A DNA stretch of 64,000 bases from an uncultured Pelagibacteraceae bacterium (GTDB lineage Bacteria > Pseudomonadota > Alphaproteobacteria > Pelagibacterales > AG-422-B15): NCBI GenBank assembly GCA_902622985.1, contig CACNSH010000002.1, positions 232,962-296,961 of the forward strand, read 5' to 3'. Below the pieces are notes generated by a model, which searched no databases, was not told the origin of the DNA, and saw only the letters and a program-made list of their open reading frames with translations. Shown one piece after another: positions 19,831-33,368 of this stretch. The translations under genes and the position numbers were made by a program. Numbering within the stretch: position 1 is the stretch's first letter; every line of letters starts with the position of its first letter.

Positions 19831-20758
19831 TTTCAAACTTTCTTTGCAGTTCGCTCCATTCCCGTTTAGATAAACCTTCTTCTTCAAAAGAAACTTTCTC
19901 GCCTTTCAGAAGTTTTCTCATCAGATTGACCTCTTTAGCGGACAGTTCTGTTCCACCAATTCTATAGTCTTCAAAAGCTTCATAAGTAAGAGGAACCCAT
20001 TTTTTTACAATATCTAACATAGCATCTGCATAAACACGTATTTCATACTGCGCATGATCATCAGCTCTTAGTGCAAGAAAGTGCAACAAATTGTTGAGAT
20101 CAATCTTCCAGTACCATTGTGTATAAGTATTAAGGGTAAGATTCATTCTAGCCAGTTCTCTTGCAATTCCAGATTTACTTTCATCAATTATGTTGCCCTC
20201 AGAACTTTCGTTTAATAACGTTTCATAATTAGAGTATGTCTGCTCAGCATCTTTTTTTAGTATCTGAATAACATTAGAGGCTTCATCATCTGTTAACGCA
20301 TCGCCTCTACCTTGATTATTGATCGCAGACTGTGCTGCCAGATTTTCTGCTGATGGAATATAAAACTCTTTATCAAGAATTGAGTAGCGAGCCGAGTACT
20401 CATTAACGTTTGCCGTTCTGTGTCGTATCCATTGTCGAGCTATGAAAATTGGAAGTTTAATATGAAATTTAATTTCACACATTTCAAAAGGGGTCGAGTG
20501 ACGGTGCCTCATTAGATATTTAATAAGCCCTTTATCATTTGAAATCTTCTTTGTGCCTTTACCATATGATACTCTTGCCGACTGAACTATTGAACTGTCA
20601 TCCCCCATATAATCAATGACACGAATAAAGCCATGGTCGAGCACTTCTATTGGTTTGTACAAAACTGCTTCTAATTCAGGAGCTGTAACACGAGCTGTTT
20701 CTGATATTTCAGACCTTAAGGCTTCAATTTCTTTAAGTTGTTCTTTGTTTACCGGCAT
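19823..20758 (-). CDS. thyX: FAD-dependent thymidylate synthase ThyX
   Basis: ThyX makes dTMP from dUMP using methylene-tetrahydrofolate and FAD/NADPH. The signature RHRxxSxNExSxRY-type motif appears as [13 protein letters not shown] at 112-124, and an upstream RHRHSTPFE element lies at about 84-92. The 311-aa length, with an N-terminal extension, is usual in alphaproteobacteria. No thyA is seen in this window. No strong ribosome binding site precedes the ATG. Its coding end overlaps that of apbC (convergent) by 8 nt. Confidence 0.95.
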   Translation of the reverse strand: MPVNKEQLKEIEALRSEISETARVTAPELEAVLYKPIEVLDHGFIRVIDYMGDDSSIVQSARVSYGKGTKKISNDKGLIKYLMRHRHSTPFEMCEIKFHIKLPIFIARQWIRHRTANVNEYSARYSILDKEFYIPSAENLAAQSAINNQGRGDALTDDEASNVIQILKKDAEQTYSNYETLLNESSEGNIIDESKSGIARELARMNLTLNTYTQWYWKIDLNNLLHFLALRADDHAQYEIRVYADAMLDIVKKWVPLTYEAFEDYRIGGTELSAKEVNLMRKLLKGEKVSFEEEGLSKREWSELQRKFEIS

Positions 20759-20837
20759 TTTTTTGAATCAAATAATAAACACATACTATATTAAGATTAC
20801 TCTCTTTAAAAAGTCTCAATATCCAACTATATTCAGA

Positions 20838-21100
20838 TTGCTGGGGATATCCCAGCTATAGGGATAAACGGCTTGCGTAATACCCATTACGGACCCGGGG
20901 GCGGTACCCGGCACCTCCACCATAAATTGGGGGGTGATATAGGATCGACGAATGCTTAAAGGTAAGTTTTTCTCTCGGTATTGTACCACCGTTATCGGGC
21001 TATTTTATAAATGCTAACGATGAATTAGCGCTCGCTGCTTAATCTAATTAGGTAAGCGCGGTTCGGGAGGCACCGGGCAACAGAAGTCTCCCACTTTTAG
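20838..21100 (+). ncRNA. ssrA: tmRNA, circularly permuted two-piece type
   Basis: The acceptor piece comes first and ends with CACCTCC-A-CCA at 20922, preceded by a T-arm-like CCGGG/CCCGG hairpin with loop GGCGGTA. After a 7-nt spacer (20923-20929) the coding piece begins with GGGGGTG at 20930, which pairs with the acceptor 3' strand. It continues with GATATAGGATCGACG, a pseudoknot region, the resume codon GCT at 21013, and a terminal hairpin with arms at 21065-21069 and 21088-21092. The permuted gene is characteristic of alphaproteobacteria. The outer ends are approximate. Confidence 0.93.
21013..21042 (+). other. tmRNA proteolysis tag reading frame
   Basis: Nine sense codons and a TAA encode ANDELALAA; with the tRNA-borne alanine the tag is A-ANDELALAA. 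The AND start and LAA-like end match known SsrA tags recognised by SspB and ClpX (E. coli ANDENYALAA). It is shorter than the Caulobacter-type tag. Confidence 0.9.
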
Positions 21101-21149
21101 TCACTTGGCCTTTAAAAAAACTTAAATCGTTACCATATATATATGTAAG

Positions 21150-21161
21150 GTAGTATACTAC
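21150..21161. promoter_or_regulatory. 12-bp perfect palindrome just upstream of fumC
   Basis: GTAGTATACTAC is a perfect palindrome lying 7 nt before the fumC ATG. It contains TATACT, so it could overlap a -10 element or act as an operator or as a small mRNA structure near the start codon. No clear -35 hexamer was found. Confidence 0.3.
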
Positions 21162-21168
21162 AATTCAA

Positions 21169-22563
21169 ATGAATCAAAAAACAAGACAAGAACAAGACAG
21201 TATCGGCAAAATAAAAGTTTCAAATAGTAATTTTTGGGGAGCTCAAACTCAAAGATCATTAAAGAATTTTAAAATTGGCAATAATTTAATGCCCATAGAG
21301 ATTATACATGCATTAGTCACAATAAAAATGGCCTGCGCGAAAGTAAATCAAAAACAAAAGTCATTAGCTCCTAAAGTAGCAAATGCAATAATTAGTGCAT
21401 CAAAAAATATTCTTACAGGAAAGCATGATGATCAATTCCCTCTTTCGGTTTGGCAGACTGGATCTGGAACTCAAACTAACATGAATGTAAATGAAGTCAT
21501 CGCTAATCTTGCCAATAAAAAACTTACCGGAAAACTTGGAACGAATAGTCCAGTTCATCCGAACGATCATGTCAACAAAAGTCAATCAACTAATGACAGT
21601 TTTCCATCTGCAATTAATATTGCTGCCTCAAAAAAAGTTAAAGATGAACTTATTCCGGCTTTAAATGAAATGGAAAAAATTTTAGGTAGCCAGTCCAAGA
21701 AATGGAAAAGTATCATCAAAATCGGTAGGACACACTTGCAAGATGCAACTCCCTTATCACTTGGACAAGAGTTTTCAGGTTATCAATCTCAAATTGATAT
21801 GAACATTAAACGACTGAAGACAGCCCTGATTAACTTAAATTATTTAGCCCAAGGAGGGACGGCCGTTGGAACTGGTCTGAATACAAAAAAAGGGTTCGAT
21901 AGACTCGTTGTAAATGAAATAGGTAAAATTAATAAAATTAAATTTAAACCTGCAAGTAATAAATTCCAAGCATTGGCCTCTCATGACTCTCTTGTAGAAC
22001 TATCGGGAGTATTAAATGTTATTGCAACGGATCTTTTTAAAATAGCAAATGACATTAGGCTGTTAGCTTCTGGACCAAGATCAGGTCTAGGAGAATTAAA
22101 TTTACCTGAGAATGAACCTGGGTCATCTATAATGCCTGGTAAGGTAAATCCAACTCAAAGTGAAGCTCTAACAATGGCTTGTTTACAGGTTATGGGCAGT
22201 CACAACGTAATATCAATGGCAGGAACTCAAGGTCATTTTGAACTTAATGCATTTAAACCAGTAATGGGTTTTAACATAATTAATGCAATCAATTTATTAT
22301 CCTCAGGGGTTACAAACTTTTGCGATAAGTGCCTGAAGGGAATTAAACCGAATTTAAGAAATATAAAAGAAGGTGTTGAGAATTCTTTAATGCTTGTGAC
22401 TGCGCTTGCCCCTGAGATTGGGTACGAAAAAGCTGCAGAACTCGCAAAGCTTGCACATAAGAAAAATATTACGCTAATTGAGGCAAATAAAATCCTAAAA
22501 TATATTGATGTAAGAAAGATGAAGTATCTTCTCAATCCATCAAAAATGATTTCTTCTTCGTAG
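21169..22563 (+). CDS. fumC: Fumarate hydratase, class II
   Basis: FumC interconverts fumarate and malate in the TCA cycle without iron. The 464-aa protein has WQTGSGTQTNMNVNEV near residue 100, the Ser/His region SQSTNDSFP and GRTHLQDATP, and the superfamily signature GSSIMPGKVNP near residue 320. Length is normal. It starts about 70 nt after the tmRNA gene and is followed after 7 nt by the ribbon-helix-helix gene. The upstream 12-bp palindrome is noted separately. Confidence 0.96.
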   Translation: MNQKTRQEQDSIGKIKVSNSNFWGAQTQRSLKNFKIGNNLMPIEIIHALVTIKMACAKVNQKQKSLAPKVANAIISASKNILTGKHDDQFPLSVWQTGSGTQTNMNVNEVIANLANKKLTGKLGTNSPVHPNDHVNKSQSTNDSFPSAINIAASKKVKDELIPALNEMEKILGSQSKKWKSIIKIGRTHLQDATPLSLGQEFSGYQSQIDMNIKRLKTALINLNYLAQGGTAVGTGLNTKKGFDRLVVNEIGKINKIKFKPASNKFQALASHDSLVELSGVLNVIATDLFKIANDIRLLASGPRSGLGELNLPENEPGSSIMPGKVNPTQSEALTMACLQVMGSHNVISMAGTQGHFELNAFKPVMGFNIINAINLLSSGVTNFCDKCLKGIKPNLRNIKEGVENSLMLVTALAPEIGYEKAAELAKLAHKKNITLIEANKILKYIDVRKMKYLLNPSKMISSS

Positions 22564-22570
22564 TTCGTTC

Positions 22571-22786
22571 ATGCCCAATTCCAATAAGCGCACTGTCAAG
22601 ATAGATGGCCATATTACAAGTGTATTTCTTGAAACTGAATTTTGGGAAGAAATATTAAAATTAAGCAAAAAAGAAAATACTACTCCAGATAAAATAATTT
22701 CAAAAATAGATAAGACGAAGAACACTTCCAATTTATCAAGCGCAATTAGACTGTATGTTCTGAATCACTTAAAGGATCAGTTATGA
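22571..22786 (+). CDS. Ribbon-helix-helix domain protein (RHH_4 type)
   Basis: The 71-aa protein fits the RHH_4 family common in alphaproteobacteria: RTVKIDGHITSVFLETEFW (the ribbon strand and start of helix), a variable middle, and NLSSAIRLYVLNHL at the end. Such proteins bind DNA as dimers, but targets are not established. Its stop overlaps the uvrD start as ATGA, so the two are translated together. A role in regulating itself and the helicase is possible but unproven. Confidence 0.85.
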   Translation: MPNSNKRTVKIDGHITSVFLETEFWEEILKLSKKENTTPDKIISKIDKTKNTSNLSSAIRLYVLNHLKDQL

Positions 22787-25001
22787 CTGAAGTAAATTAC
22801 CTAGAAAGTCTTAACCCACTACAATACGAGTCTGTTTGTAGTACCGAGGGTCCAAATCTAATTATTGCAGGAGCTGGAACTGGAAAAACTAAAGTACTTA
22901 CTACGCGAGTTGCTCATATCATAGATAATAACTTAGCATTCCCCTCTCAGATTCTTTGCGTAACCTTTACTAACAAGGCTGCCAGAGAAATGTCCGAACG
23001 TGTTCAAAAACTGGTAAGTCAAAATATGGAAAAGATGCCTTGGATGGGAACCTTTCATTCAATTGGAGCAAAAATAATAAGAAACCACGCAGAGGTAATT
23101 GGTCTTAAACAAAGTTTTACGATACTTGATAAGGATGATCAGCTTTCTCTGATCAAGCAAATCATAAAGGCTGAAAGCTTAGACCAATCTCAGTTTTCAC
23201 CAAAATTAATACAATCTAAAATTGATCATTGGAAGAATAAAGCTCTTAATCCAAATGATATAAAATCTGAGTCACTAGATAATTTAGTCGATGAAAAGAG
23301 TCTCTCTATTTATAAAATTTACCAAGCAAGGTTGTTTGAAATTAATTGCTTAGATTTTGGTGACTTACTTTTACAATGTATCAATCTTTTTAAAGTCCCG
23401 GATATTCACAAACGTTATAGCAATAATTTTAAATATATTCATGTGGATGAATACCAAGACACTAATGCTGCACAATATAAATGGCTTAAACTTCTTGGTT
23501 CTCACCATCAAAATGTTTGTTGTGTTGGAGACGATGATCAATCAATTTATAGTTGGCGTGGCGCTGAAGTTGATAATATGCTTCGATTTGAAAAAGAATT
23601 TAAAAATGCAAAGGTAATACGACTTAAACAAAATTATCGATCAACAAATAATATACTTAAGTCTGCATCATCATTAATTAGTTATAACGAATATAGACTT
23701 GGCAAGGAGCTCGTTTCGGATCAAGGTGACGGAGAGCCAATACATTTACATTTAGTTAATTCAAGTAGAGACGAAGCCGATTTAGTTGCTCAGGATATTA
23801 TGAAGTATAGTGACGATAACCCTGACCTGAACAATATCTCAATATTAGTAAGGGCAGTATTTCAATCACGTGAAATAGAGGAGTCTTTGATTAAATATTC
23901 AATTCCTTATCGTATTGTGGGTGGTATTCGGTTCTATGAGAGATCAGAAATAAAAGATGCTGTTTCATATCTTAGGCTGGTCTATGAAAGTCAAGACGAT
24001 GTCGCATTTGAAAGAGCTTTAACAGTCCCTAAAAGAGGTATAGGAGAAAAATCATTTAATCATATTTTGTCTTACGCAAAACAAAAACGAGTTTCATTCT
24101 ATCAAGCATCAAAAGAAATGGTTGATACAGATGAATTTACCAAAAAAATATCTGAAAGCTTAAAAGCATTCATTTCTGTTATTGATAGAGGAAAATCATC
24201 CATCGATAATATGCAGTTTTATGACATTTTAAAAATGCTGCTCGATGAGTCTGGTTATATGAATATGCTTAAAAATGATAAAAATGTCTCCGCTCAAACA
24301 AAAATAGAAAATATTAAGGAATTAATAATTGCGATGGAAGACTACAACAGCATCGAGGAGTTTTTAGAGCATGTATCTTTAGTTACAGCCATAGATGAAA
24401 ATAATGAAGACAATAAAGTAAGTATTATGACGCTTCATGCCGCTAAAGGTCTTGAATATGATTATGTTTTTTTGCCAGGTTGGGAAGAAGGTCTTTTTCC
24501 CCACCAAAAAACAATTGATGAAACTGGCAATAAAGGAATTGAGGAGGAACGAAGACTTGCATATGTCGGCATAACGCGAGCTAAAAAAATAATAAATATC
24601 TCGACATCAATGAGTCGTCGATTTCAAAATAATTGGATGCCTTCATTGCAATCTCGATTTATTGAGGAGTTGGATCAAGAATTAATAAAAACTATTAATC
24701 ATGCGTCAAGCCATATGGACAGACTCCAAAATCAAGAATTTGATGAATTTAATCAAGATTTTGATTTTAAACCAAGAAAATTAGATTTTAAAAATAATTC
24801 ATCTTCAAGTTATCGAACGGTAGTTGATATGGAAATAGAAAATGTTAGAGATATAAACGATGATGTTTTACTTCAAATAGGGCAAACTGTTGAACACAAA
24901 AAATTTGGTATTGGTCGAATAAAAGATATTGATGGCACAAAGGCAGTTGTGGATTTTGATAAACATGGTACAAAAAAATTAATATCTGATTTTCTAAAAC
25001 C

Positions 25002-25008
<7 letters not shown>
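22783..25008 (+). CDS. uvrD: UvrD/PcrA-type superfamily 1 DNA helicase
   Basis: This 3'-5' helicase acts in nucleotide excision and mismatch repair. The 741-aa protein has Walker A GAGTGKT at 30-36, motif Ia TNKAAREM, motif II DEYQDTN, motif III DDDQSIYSWRGA, motif IV QNYRS, motif V MTLHAAKGLEYD and motif VI YVGITRAKK. The C-terminal tail ends with a Tudor-like GQTVEHKKFGIGRIKDIDG segment, typical of PcrA/UvrD. It overlaps pepP by 7 nt. Confidence 0.96.
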
Positions 25009-28755
<3,747 letters not shown>

Positions 28756-29520
28756 TTAACTTAAATCTTTTACTAACTCGTAACTTTTTGCATACCAATC
28801 GCTATCAGGAAAATTATACCCTAAAGTTGATGCATATCTTTTTGCCTCTTCATTTAAACCAAGGGAGTAATAGATTTCGACAAGTCTGTGTAATGATTCC
28901 TCCGTATAAACGGAAGTGTCATAGTCTTCTAAAATTTTATTATATCTATTTATTGCTGATATCCATTGCTGTTTAAATTGATAATACCTTGCGATTTCAA
29001 TTTCTTTTGCCGCCAATCTATCATTAATTATATCAATCTTGACGTAAGCGTCTTCTGTAAACTCTGAACCTGGATATTTATTTATTACTTCATAAAAGGC
29101 TTGTTTAGATTTAACTGCCATACTTTGATCTCTCTCAACATCACGAATTTGTTCAAAATAATTCAAAGCTCGAAGATAGTAAGCATAAGAAATTTTCTTG
29201 CTGCCAGGGTAGAGTGCTATAAATCTCTCTAGTGCGTCTAAGCTTTCGTCATGAAATTGTGACTTATAATAGCAGAAAGCTGTCATTAATTGAGCTTGAT
29301 TAGACCACTTAGAATAGGGATACTGTCTTTCAATATCCTCAAATAGTATTGCCGCATCTACAAAATCTCTTTTTTTAACTAATTCCATAGCATTTGAGTA
29401 AAGTATTTGAAGTTTTTCACCCTCTGTTTCAGGCGTAACTAACTTTGTATCTGAACAACCGCTAAGAATAAAATTAGCTAAAGTTAGAAAAATAAAGATT
29501 TTTATTAATTTCATAACCAT
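28756..29520 (-). CDS. bamD: Outer membrane assembly lipoprotein BamD
   Basis: BamD is an essential lipoprotein of the BAM complex that inserts beta-barrel proteins. The 254-aa protein has a lipoprotein signal with lipobox ILSGC (Cys at about 22), then TPR repeats containing ILFEDIERQYPYSKWSNQAQ and ALERFIALYPGSKK, matching the family. It lies 43 nt after lpxC, as in many alphaproteobacteria. Confidence 0.94.
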   Translation of the reverse strand: MVMKLIKIFIFLTLANFILSGCSDTKLVTPETEGEKLQILYSNAMELVKKRDFVDAAILFEDIERQYPYSKWSNQAQLMTAFCYYKSQFHDESLDALERFIALYPGSKKISYAYYLRALNYFEQIRDVERDQSMAVKSKQAFYEVINKYPGSEFTEDAYVKIDIINDRLAAKEIEIARYYQFKQQWISAINRYNKILEDYDTSVYTEESLHRLVEIYYSLGLNEEAKRYASTLGYNFPDSDWYAKSYELVKDLS

Positions 29521-29563
29521 AATTTTAATGATTATTTAAGAAGATTAAAGATGAATTTCTAAA

Positions 29564-30490
29564 TTATAATGATGCAGCTACGGACTTCGTGTAATAGGTG
29601 TTTTGATAATTTTTATCATTTAAATTTTCTTCGTTTATAAGGCGCCAGTTTGACTGATCAGACATTATTGAATTCATAGTTTCATGAGTTAATCTGTGAC
29701 CACCTTTATATATTTCAAACGCTCCTTTCACTGAATATCCTAAGAGATAAATATCACCAATGAAATCAAGTATTTTATGTTTAACAAATTCATTTTCTTG
29801 ACGCAATTTTTCATTATTCACAATTCCTTTTTTATCAAGGACAATTGCATTATCTAAAGAACCTCCTGCTATAAGACCTTTTTTTCTGAGAGAATCTACC
29901 TCTTCTTTAAAGCCAAAAGTTCTGCAATTAGAAATAAGATTTTTAAACTGGTTTGAATCTTTAAACTCATAATTAAATCTTTGTTCCTTTATAAGATTGT
30001 GATCATAAGAAATTGTATAATCAATTTCTAAATTATCAGATGGGGAAACTTTCACAAAAGAATCATTCATACTAAACACAATTGGTCTAGATATGCTTAG
30101 ATATTTTTTTTCTACATTTAAACTTTTAAGACCAACTTCCTCAATGTTACGTACATATTCTAGGGAGCTACCATCAAGAATTGGTAATTCATCACAGTCT
30201 ACTTCAACAATAGCGTTATCAATTCCCATGCCATGTAAAGCTGACATTAAATGTTCAATTGTTGAAACTGATATTTCGTATTTATTAGTAATTTTTGTAC
30301 ATAGATCTGAGACGCTAACGTTATTAAACTTTGCTTCAATTAGTGATTCTTCATTAGAATTTTTAATATCAACTCTTCTAAATACGATACCAGTGTTTGC
30401 AGTCGCTGGGTTAACAGACAAATTTGATTTTTCACCACTGTGTAAAGTTACACCTTCAATATTGAATGACTTATAAATGGTTTTTTGCAT
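29564..30490 (-). CDS. lpxC: UDP-3-O-acyl-GlcNAc deacetylase
   Basis: LpxC is the zinc enzyme that commits precursor to lipid A synthesis. The 308-aa protein has zinc ligands H80 (STIEHLMSALHG), H238 and D242 (KHKILDFIGD), and the general acid/base H265 (GGHRLTHE), at positions matching the E. coli enzyme almost exactly. Its presence implies an LPS-bearing outer membrane. It directly follows ftsA, in the place where ftsZ would normally intervene. Confidence 0.97.
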   Translation of the reverse strand: MQKTIYKSFNIEGVTLHSGEKSNLSVNPATANTGIVFRRVDIKNSNEESLIEAKFNNVSVSDLCTKITNKYEISVSTIEHLMSALHGMGIDNAIVEVDCDELPILDGSSLEYVRNIEEVGLKSLNVEKKYLSISRPIVFSMNDSFVKVSPSDNLEIDYTISYDHNLIKEQRFNYEFKDSNQFKNLISNCRTFGFKEEVDSLRKKGLIAGGSLDNAIVLDKKGIVNNEKLRQENEFVKHKILDFIGDIYLLGYSVKGAFEIYKGGHRLTHETMNSIMSDQSNWRLINEENLNDKNYQNTYYTKSVAASL

Positions 30491-30554
30491 CCTGATGTTT
30501 ATAAATTGTTTAAAACCATGGGAAAAAACAAAGATTATTTCTTTTTGTTACTAC

Positions 30555-31742
30555 TTAAAGGTTTCTAAAAAAATTATAAACTACTGAAAATAATGATTTT
30601 TTTTCTGATTTAGACTCATCCTTATCTCCCTCCATGTTATGGTTTGCGGCATAATTTAAAAGACCAAATGCTGATGCAAGAGACGGATTATCTAAATAAG
30701 TTTTTGATCCGTTAATTTTTTTTGTCGATCCTAAACGAAAATTACTATCACTCATTTGATTTTTGATGAATTTTTGCATAGTTAACGACTTTGCTCCATA
30801 TCCAGTAAGCACAATATTATTAGATACTAGAGAGCTGAATTTTGATTTATAAATTATATTTTTTATTAAATTTGATAATTCTTCTGCTCTTGATGAATAT
30901 ATTTCAAAATACTTTTCTAATTTTTTTTCATAAATTCTCTGACTATTCATTGTATCAATTTGCTTTCTAACTATTTCGGCCTCTTCTAGTGAAATTGATT
31001 TGACTTGTGATATATCATTTGAAAAATTATAAGTTCCAACTTTAACCGTATCATAGCCAATAAGTTGGTTGTCAAAGGTATAAGAAATAATTGTCTTGTT
31101 TTTTTGAATATCGATACATACTGCTCCATTATCTGCTTCTTCATCTGATAACACTGCAAGACTGCTAGCATAGTGACTTGAGACTATCTGTTTGAGGCTG
31201 ATGTCTTGATTATTTAATAAATCTAATATTTTACTTAGATAGTCTTTTGAAGTTGATATAACATGCCATTTTGTATGAAGAGTTTCAGCTATTACACCTA
31301 TTGGATCTGATAAGCTTTTTTTATTATCTACTTTGTAACTTATTGGAAAGGAATGAAGTGGTTCATCCGTTTCAGTATATAGTCTTTTAAATTTTGTATT
31401 TTCAAAAAAAGATTTGATATCATTTTCTGTTATGATCCTACCTGAAATTTTATTTTCAAATTCAATATAATCTGATTTCATGTTTTCTGATATACTGACA
31501 TAAACGTTACTAATCTTTATACCAGCATCTACTTCTGCTTTCGAAATAGCGGCATCAAGATGATTTTTAATTTCATTTGTTTCCAATGAAAAGGGCTTTA
31601 AACAATTGACTTTCAGTTTAGAAGTACCTATTCCAATAAGTTGAAGAATTTTCCCTTTGTCTAATATTTGTAATTCTTGAGCAATAAGGCAAATTACTTT
31701 GTCGGCTCTTATGTCAATCGCACTAATTATTTTTTGAACCAT
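30555..31742 (-). CDS. ftsA: Cell division protein FtsA
   Basis: FtsA is the actin-like membrane tether of FtsZ. The 395-aa protein opens with SAIDIRADKVICLIA (phosphate 1 region), has a SHUT-1C domain at about 85-165, the phosphate 2 stretch GAVCIDIQKNKTIIS, and VLTGYGAKSL (adenosine motif). Its end (SLFSVVYNFFRNL) fits the membrane-targeting amphipathic helix. It overlaps the ftsQ stop by 1 nt. The 64-nt spacer to lpxC contains no remnant of ftsZ. Confidence 0.93.
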   Translation of the reverse strand: MVQKIISAIDIRADKVICLIAQELQILDKGKILQLIGIGTSKLKVNCLKPFSLETNEIKNHLDAAISKAEVDAGIKISNVYVSISENMKSDYIEFENKISGRIITENDIKSFFENTKFKRLYTETDEPLHSFPISYKVDNKKSLSDPIGVIAETLHTKWHVISTSKDYLSKILDLLNNQDISLKQIVSSHYASSLAVLSDEEADNGAVCIDIQKNKTIISYTFDNQLIGYDTVKVGTYNFSNDISQVKSISLEEAEIVRKQIDTMNSQRIYEKKLEKYFEIYSSRAEELSNLIKNIIYKSKFSSLVSNNIVLTGYGAKSLTMQKFIKNQMSDSNFRLGSTKKINGSKTYLDNPSLASAFGLLNYAANHNMEGDKDESKSEKKSLFSVVYNFFRNL

Positions 31743-32476
31743 TAAATCTCATCAATACCATAATTTATTTTTCCATCTAAAACTTTGAGGGCTGCTCTTC
31801 CTTGAATTCTTAAATCTATTTCAATAATATTACTTTCCATTACTTCTTGCTCCTCAAAAAGCTGTTTTAAATTTTTTAATGATTGTTGAATGTTTTCATC
31901 TGGTAATTTTACAAGCAATTTACTATTTAATTTTAGATTCCACCTTCTTTTTTCAATAAATTCAACTTCTTCCAGAGTTTGAGTTAAATCTGGAAACGCA
32001 ATACTTATGTCCCTGATTAATTGCTCGAGTAATTCTGGCGAGTTCTCACCCCTTACAAATAAGAGGTCATCTTCATAATTGTTTAAGTTAATTTCAGTAA
32101 TAATTGATCCATCAAGATCTATAAGAAAAGATTTTCCTTCTTGAAAGTATATTGCATATGGATCGTTCTCAGTTACATTAATTTTTAAAGTTGATGGTAA
32201 AACTTTTTTTATAGACGCCCGCTTTACCCATTCACTTGACTCTACAGTTTCTCTGATGGAATTAAAATTTAAGCCAATAAGATTATCTTTAAATTCAGTC
32301 ACATTATTTTCAATTTCAGATATATTTGATTTTTCAGAACCTTCTATAATTACATTCTGAATTTGAAATGAATTATTTAGTAAACTTGGAAATTTTAACA
32401 ATACAAATATTGCAATAAGAGAAATGAATATTAAAGAGAAGGAAACAATATTTATTATTTTAATTTTGCGTTGCAT
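31742..32476 (-). CDS. ftsQ: Cell division protein FtsQ
   Basis: FtsQ is a bitopic scaffold of the divisome. The 244-aa protein has a membrane segment at about residues 9-28, a POTRA domain (IQNVIIEGSEKSN ... WVKRASIKKVLPSTLKINVTE) and the FtsQ beta domain with YAIYFQEG and FLIDLDGSI. Family conservation is low; the POTRA pattern and place between ddl and ftsA support it. It overlaps ddl by 17 nt. It is at the short end for alphaproteobacteria. Confidence 0.9.
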   Translation of the reverse strand: MQRKIKIINIVSFSLIFISLIAIFVLLKFPSLLNNSFQIQNVIIEGSEKSNISEIENNVTEFKDNLIGLNFNSIRETVESSEWVKRASIKKVLPSTLKINVTENDPYAIYFQEGKSFLIDLDGSIITEINLNNYEDDLLFVRGENSPELLEQLIRDISIAFPDLTQTLEEVEFIEKRRWNLKLNSKLLVKLPDENIQQSLKNLKQLFEEQEVMESNIIEIDLRIQGRAALKVLDGKINYGIDEI

Positions 32477-33368
32477 CTAATAGGATCCAATTAATAAGAT
32501 TATCAAAGTTGATACCTTTATAATTTGCAATTTCAGGGACTAATGAAGTTGGTGTCATGCCAGGTTGGGTATTAAGCTCTAATATATAAAATTTTTTTGT
32601 CACTTTATCTAATATAAATTCGGTTCGGCTGATCCCCTTACAACCCAATAATTTATGGGCATCTAAACCTAAACCCTCAACTTTTTTAATCAGGTCGCTC
32701 TCTAATCTTGGTGGGATTATATGTTTTGTTTTCCCTGCATCAAAGTACTTTGATTCGTAATCATAGAATTCGTTTTTTGGATCAATTTCAATAGAACCAG
32801 TTTTATTTGTTCCTATAACAGCAACATTTATCTCAGGACCCTCTATAAATTGCTGAAGCAATAATTCATTTCGAAATTTATTCTCAGACAAGTATTTATT
32901 TAATTCCTCATGGTTTCTAATAATGCTAACACCAACACTAGATCCTTCATTTCTAGGTTTTAAGACATAGGGAAAATCAAATATATTTTGATCTTTTACT
33001 TCCTCTATCTTCATCAATTTTGTTAAAGGATGATTGAACCCATTTTTAGTAAATAGTTCAGCAGATTTGTATTTATCCATTGCTAATTTGGATGACTCAA
33101 TTCCGGAATGAGTGTAAGGCACTCCATATTTTTCAAGTATTTCTTGAACACTTCCGTCTTCTCCCCATGTTCCGTGTAATCCATTGAATACTATGTCAGG
33201 TTTATGCAGTTCAAGGTCAGCTAACAGATTCTCATTTGCATCAATTTCTACAATATTGTAGTCCATACTTTTAAGAGATTTGCTTATTTCTTTTGAGGTG
33301 ATAATACTTATTTCTCTTTCTGCAGAAATGCCTCCATACAAAAGCATAATTTTTTTGTCTTTATTCAT
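32460..33368 (-). CDS. ddl: D-alanine--D-alanine ligase
   Basis: Ddl makes the D-Ala-D-Ala dipeptide for peptidoglycan. The 302-aa ATP-grasp protein has LYGGISAEREIS at the N-terminus, HGTWGEDGSVQEILE, PYTHSGIESS, PYVLKPRNEGSSVGV, and LELNTQPGMTPTSLVPE at the C-terminus. The stop overlaps the ftsQ start by 17 nt and its start overlaps murB by 4 nt. Confidence 0.96.
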   Translation of the reverse strand: MNKDKKIMLLYGGISAEREISIITSKEISKSLKSMDYNIVEIDANENLLADLELHKPDIVFNGLHGTWGEDGSVQEILEKYGVPYTHSGIESSKLAMDKYKSAELFTKNGFNHPLTKLMKIEEVKDQNIFDFPYVLKPRNEGSSVGVSIIRNHEELNKYLSENKFRNELLLQQFIEGPEINVAVIGTNKTGSIEIDPKNEFYDYESKYFDAGKTKHIIPPRLESDLIKKVEGLGLDAHKLLGCKGISRTEFILDKVTKKFYILELNTQPGMTPTSLVPEIANYKGINFDNLINWILLDATQN

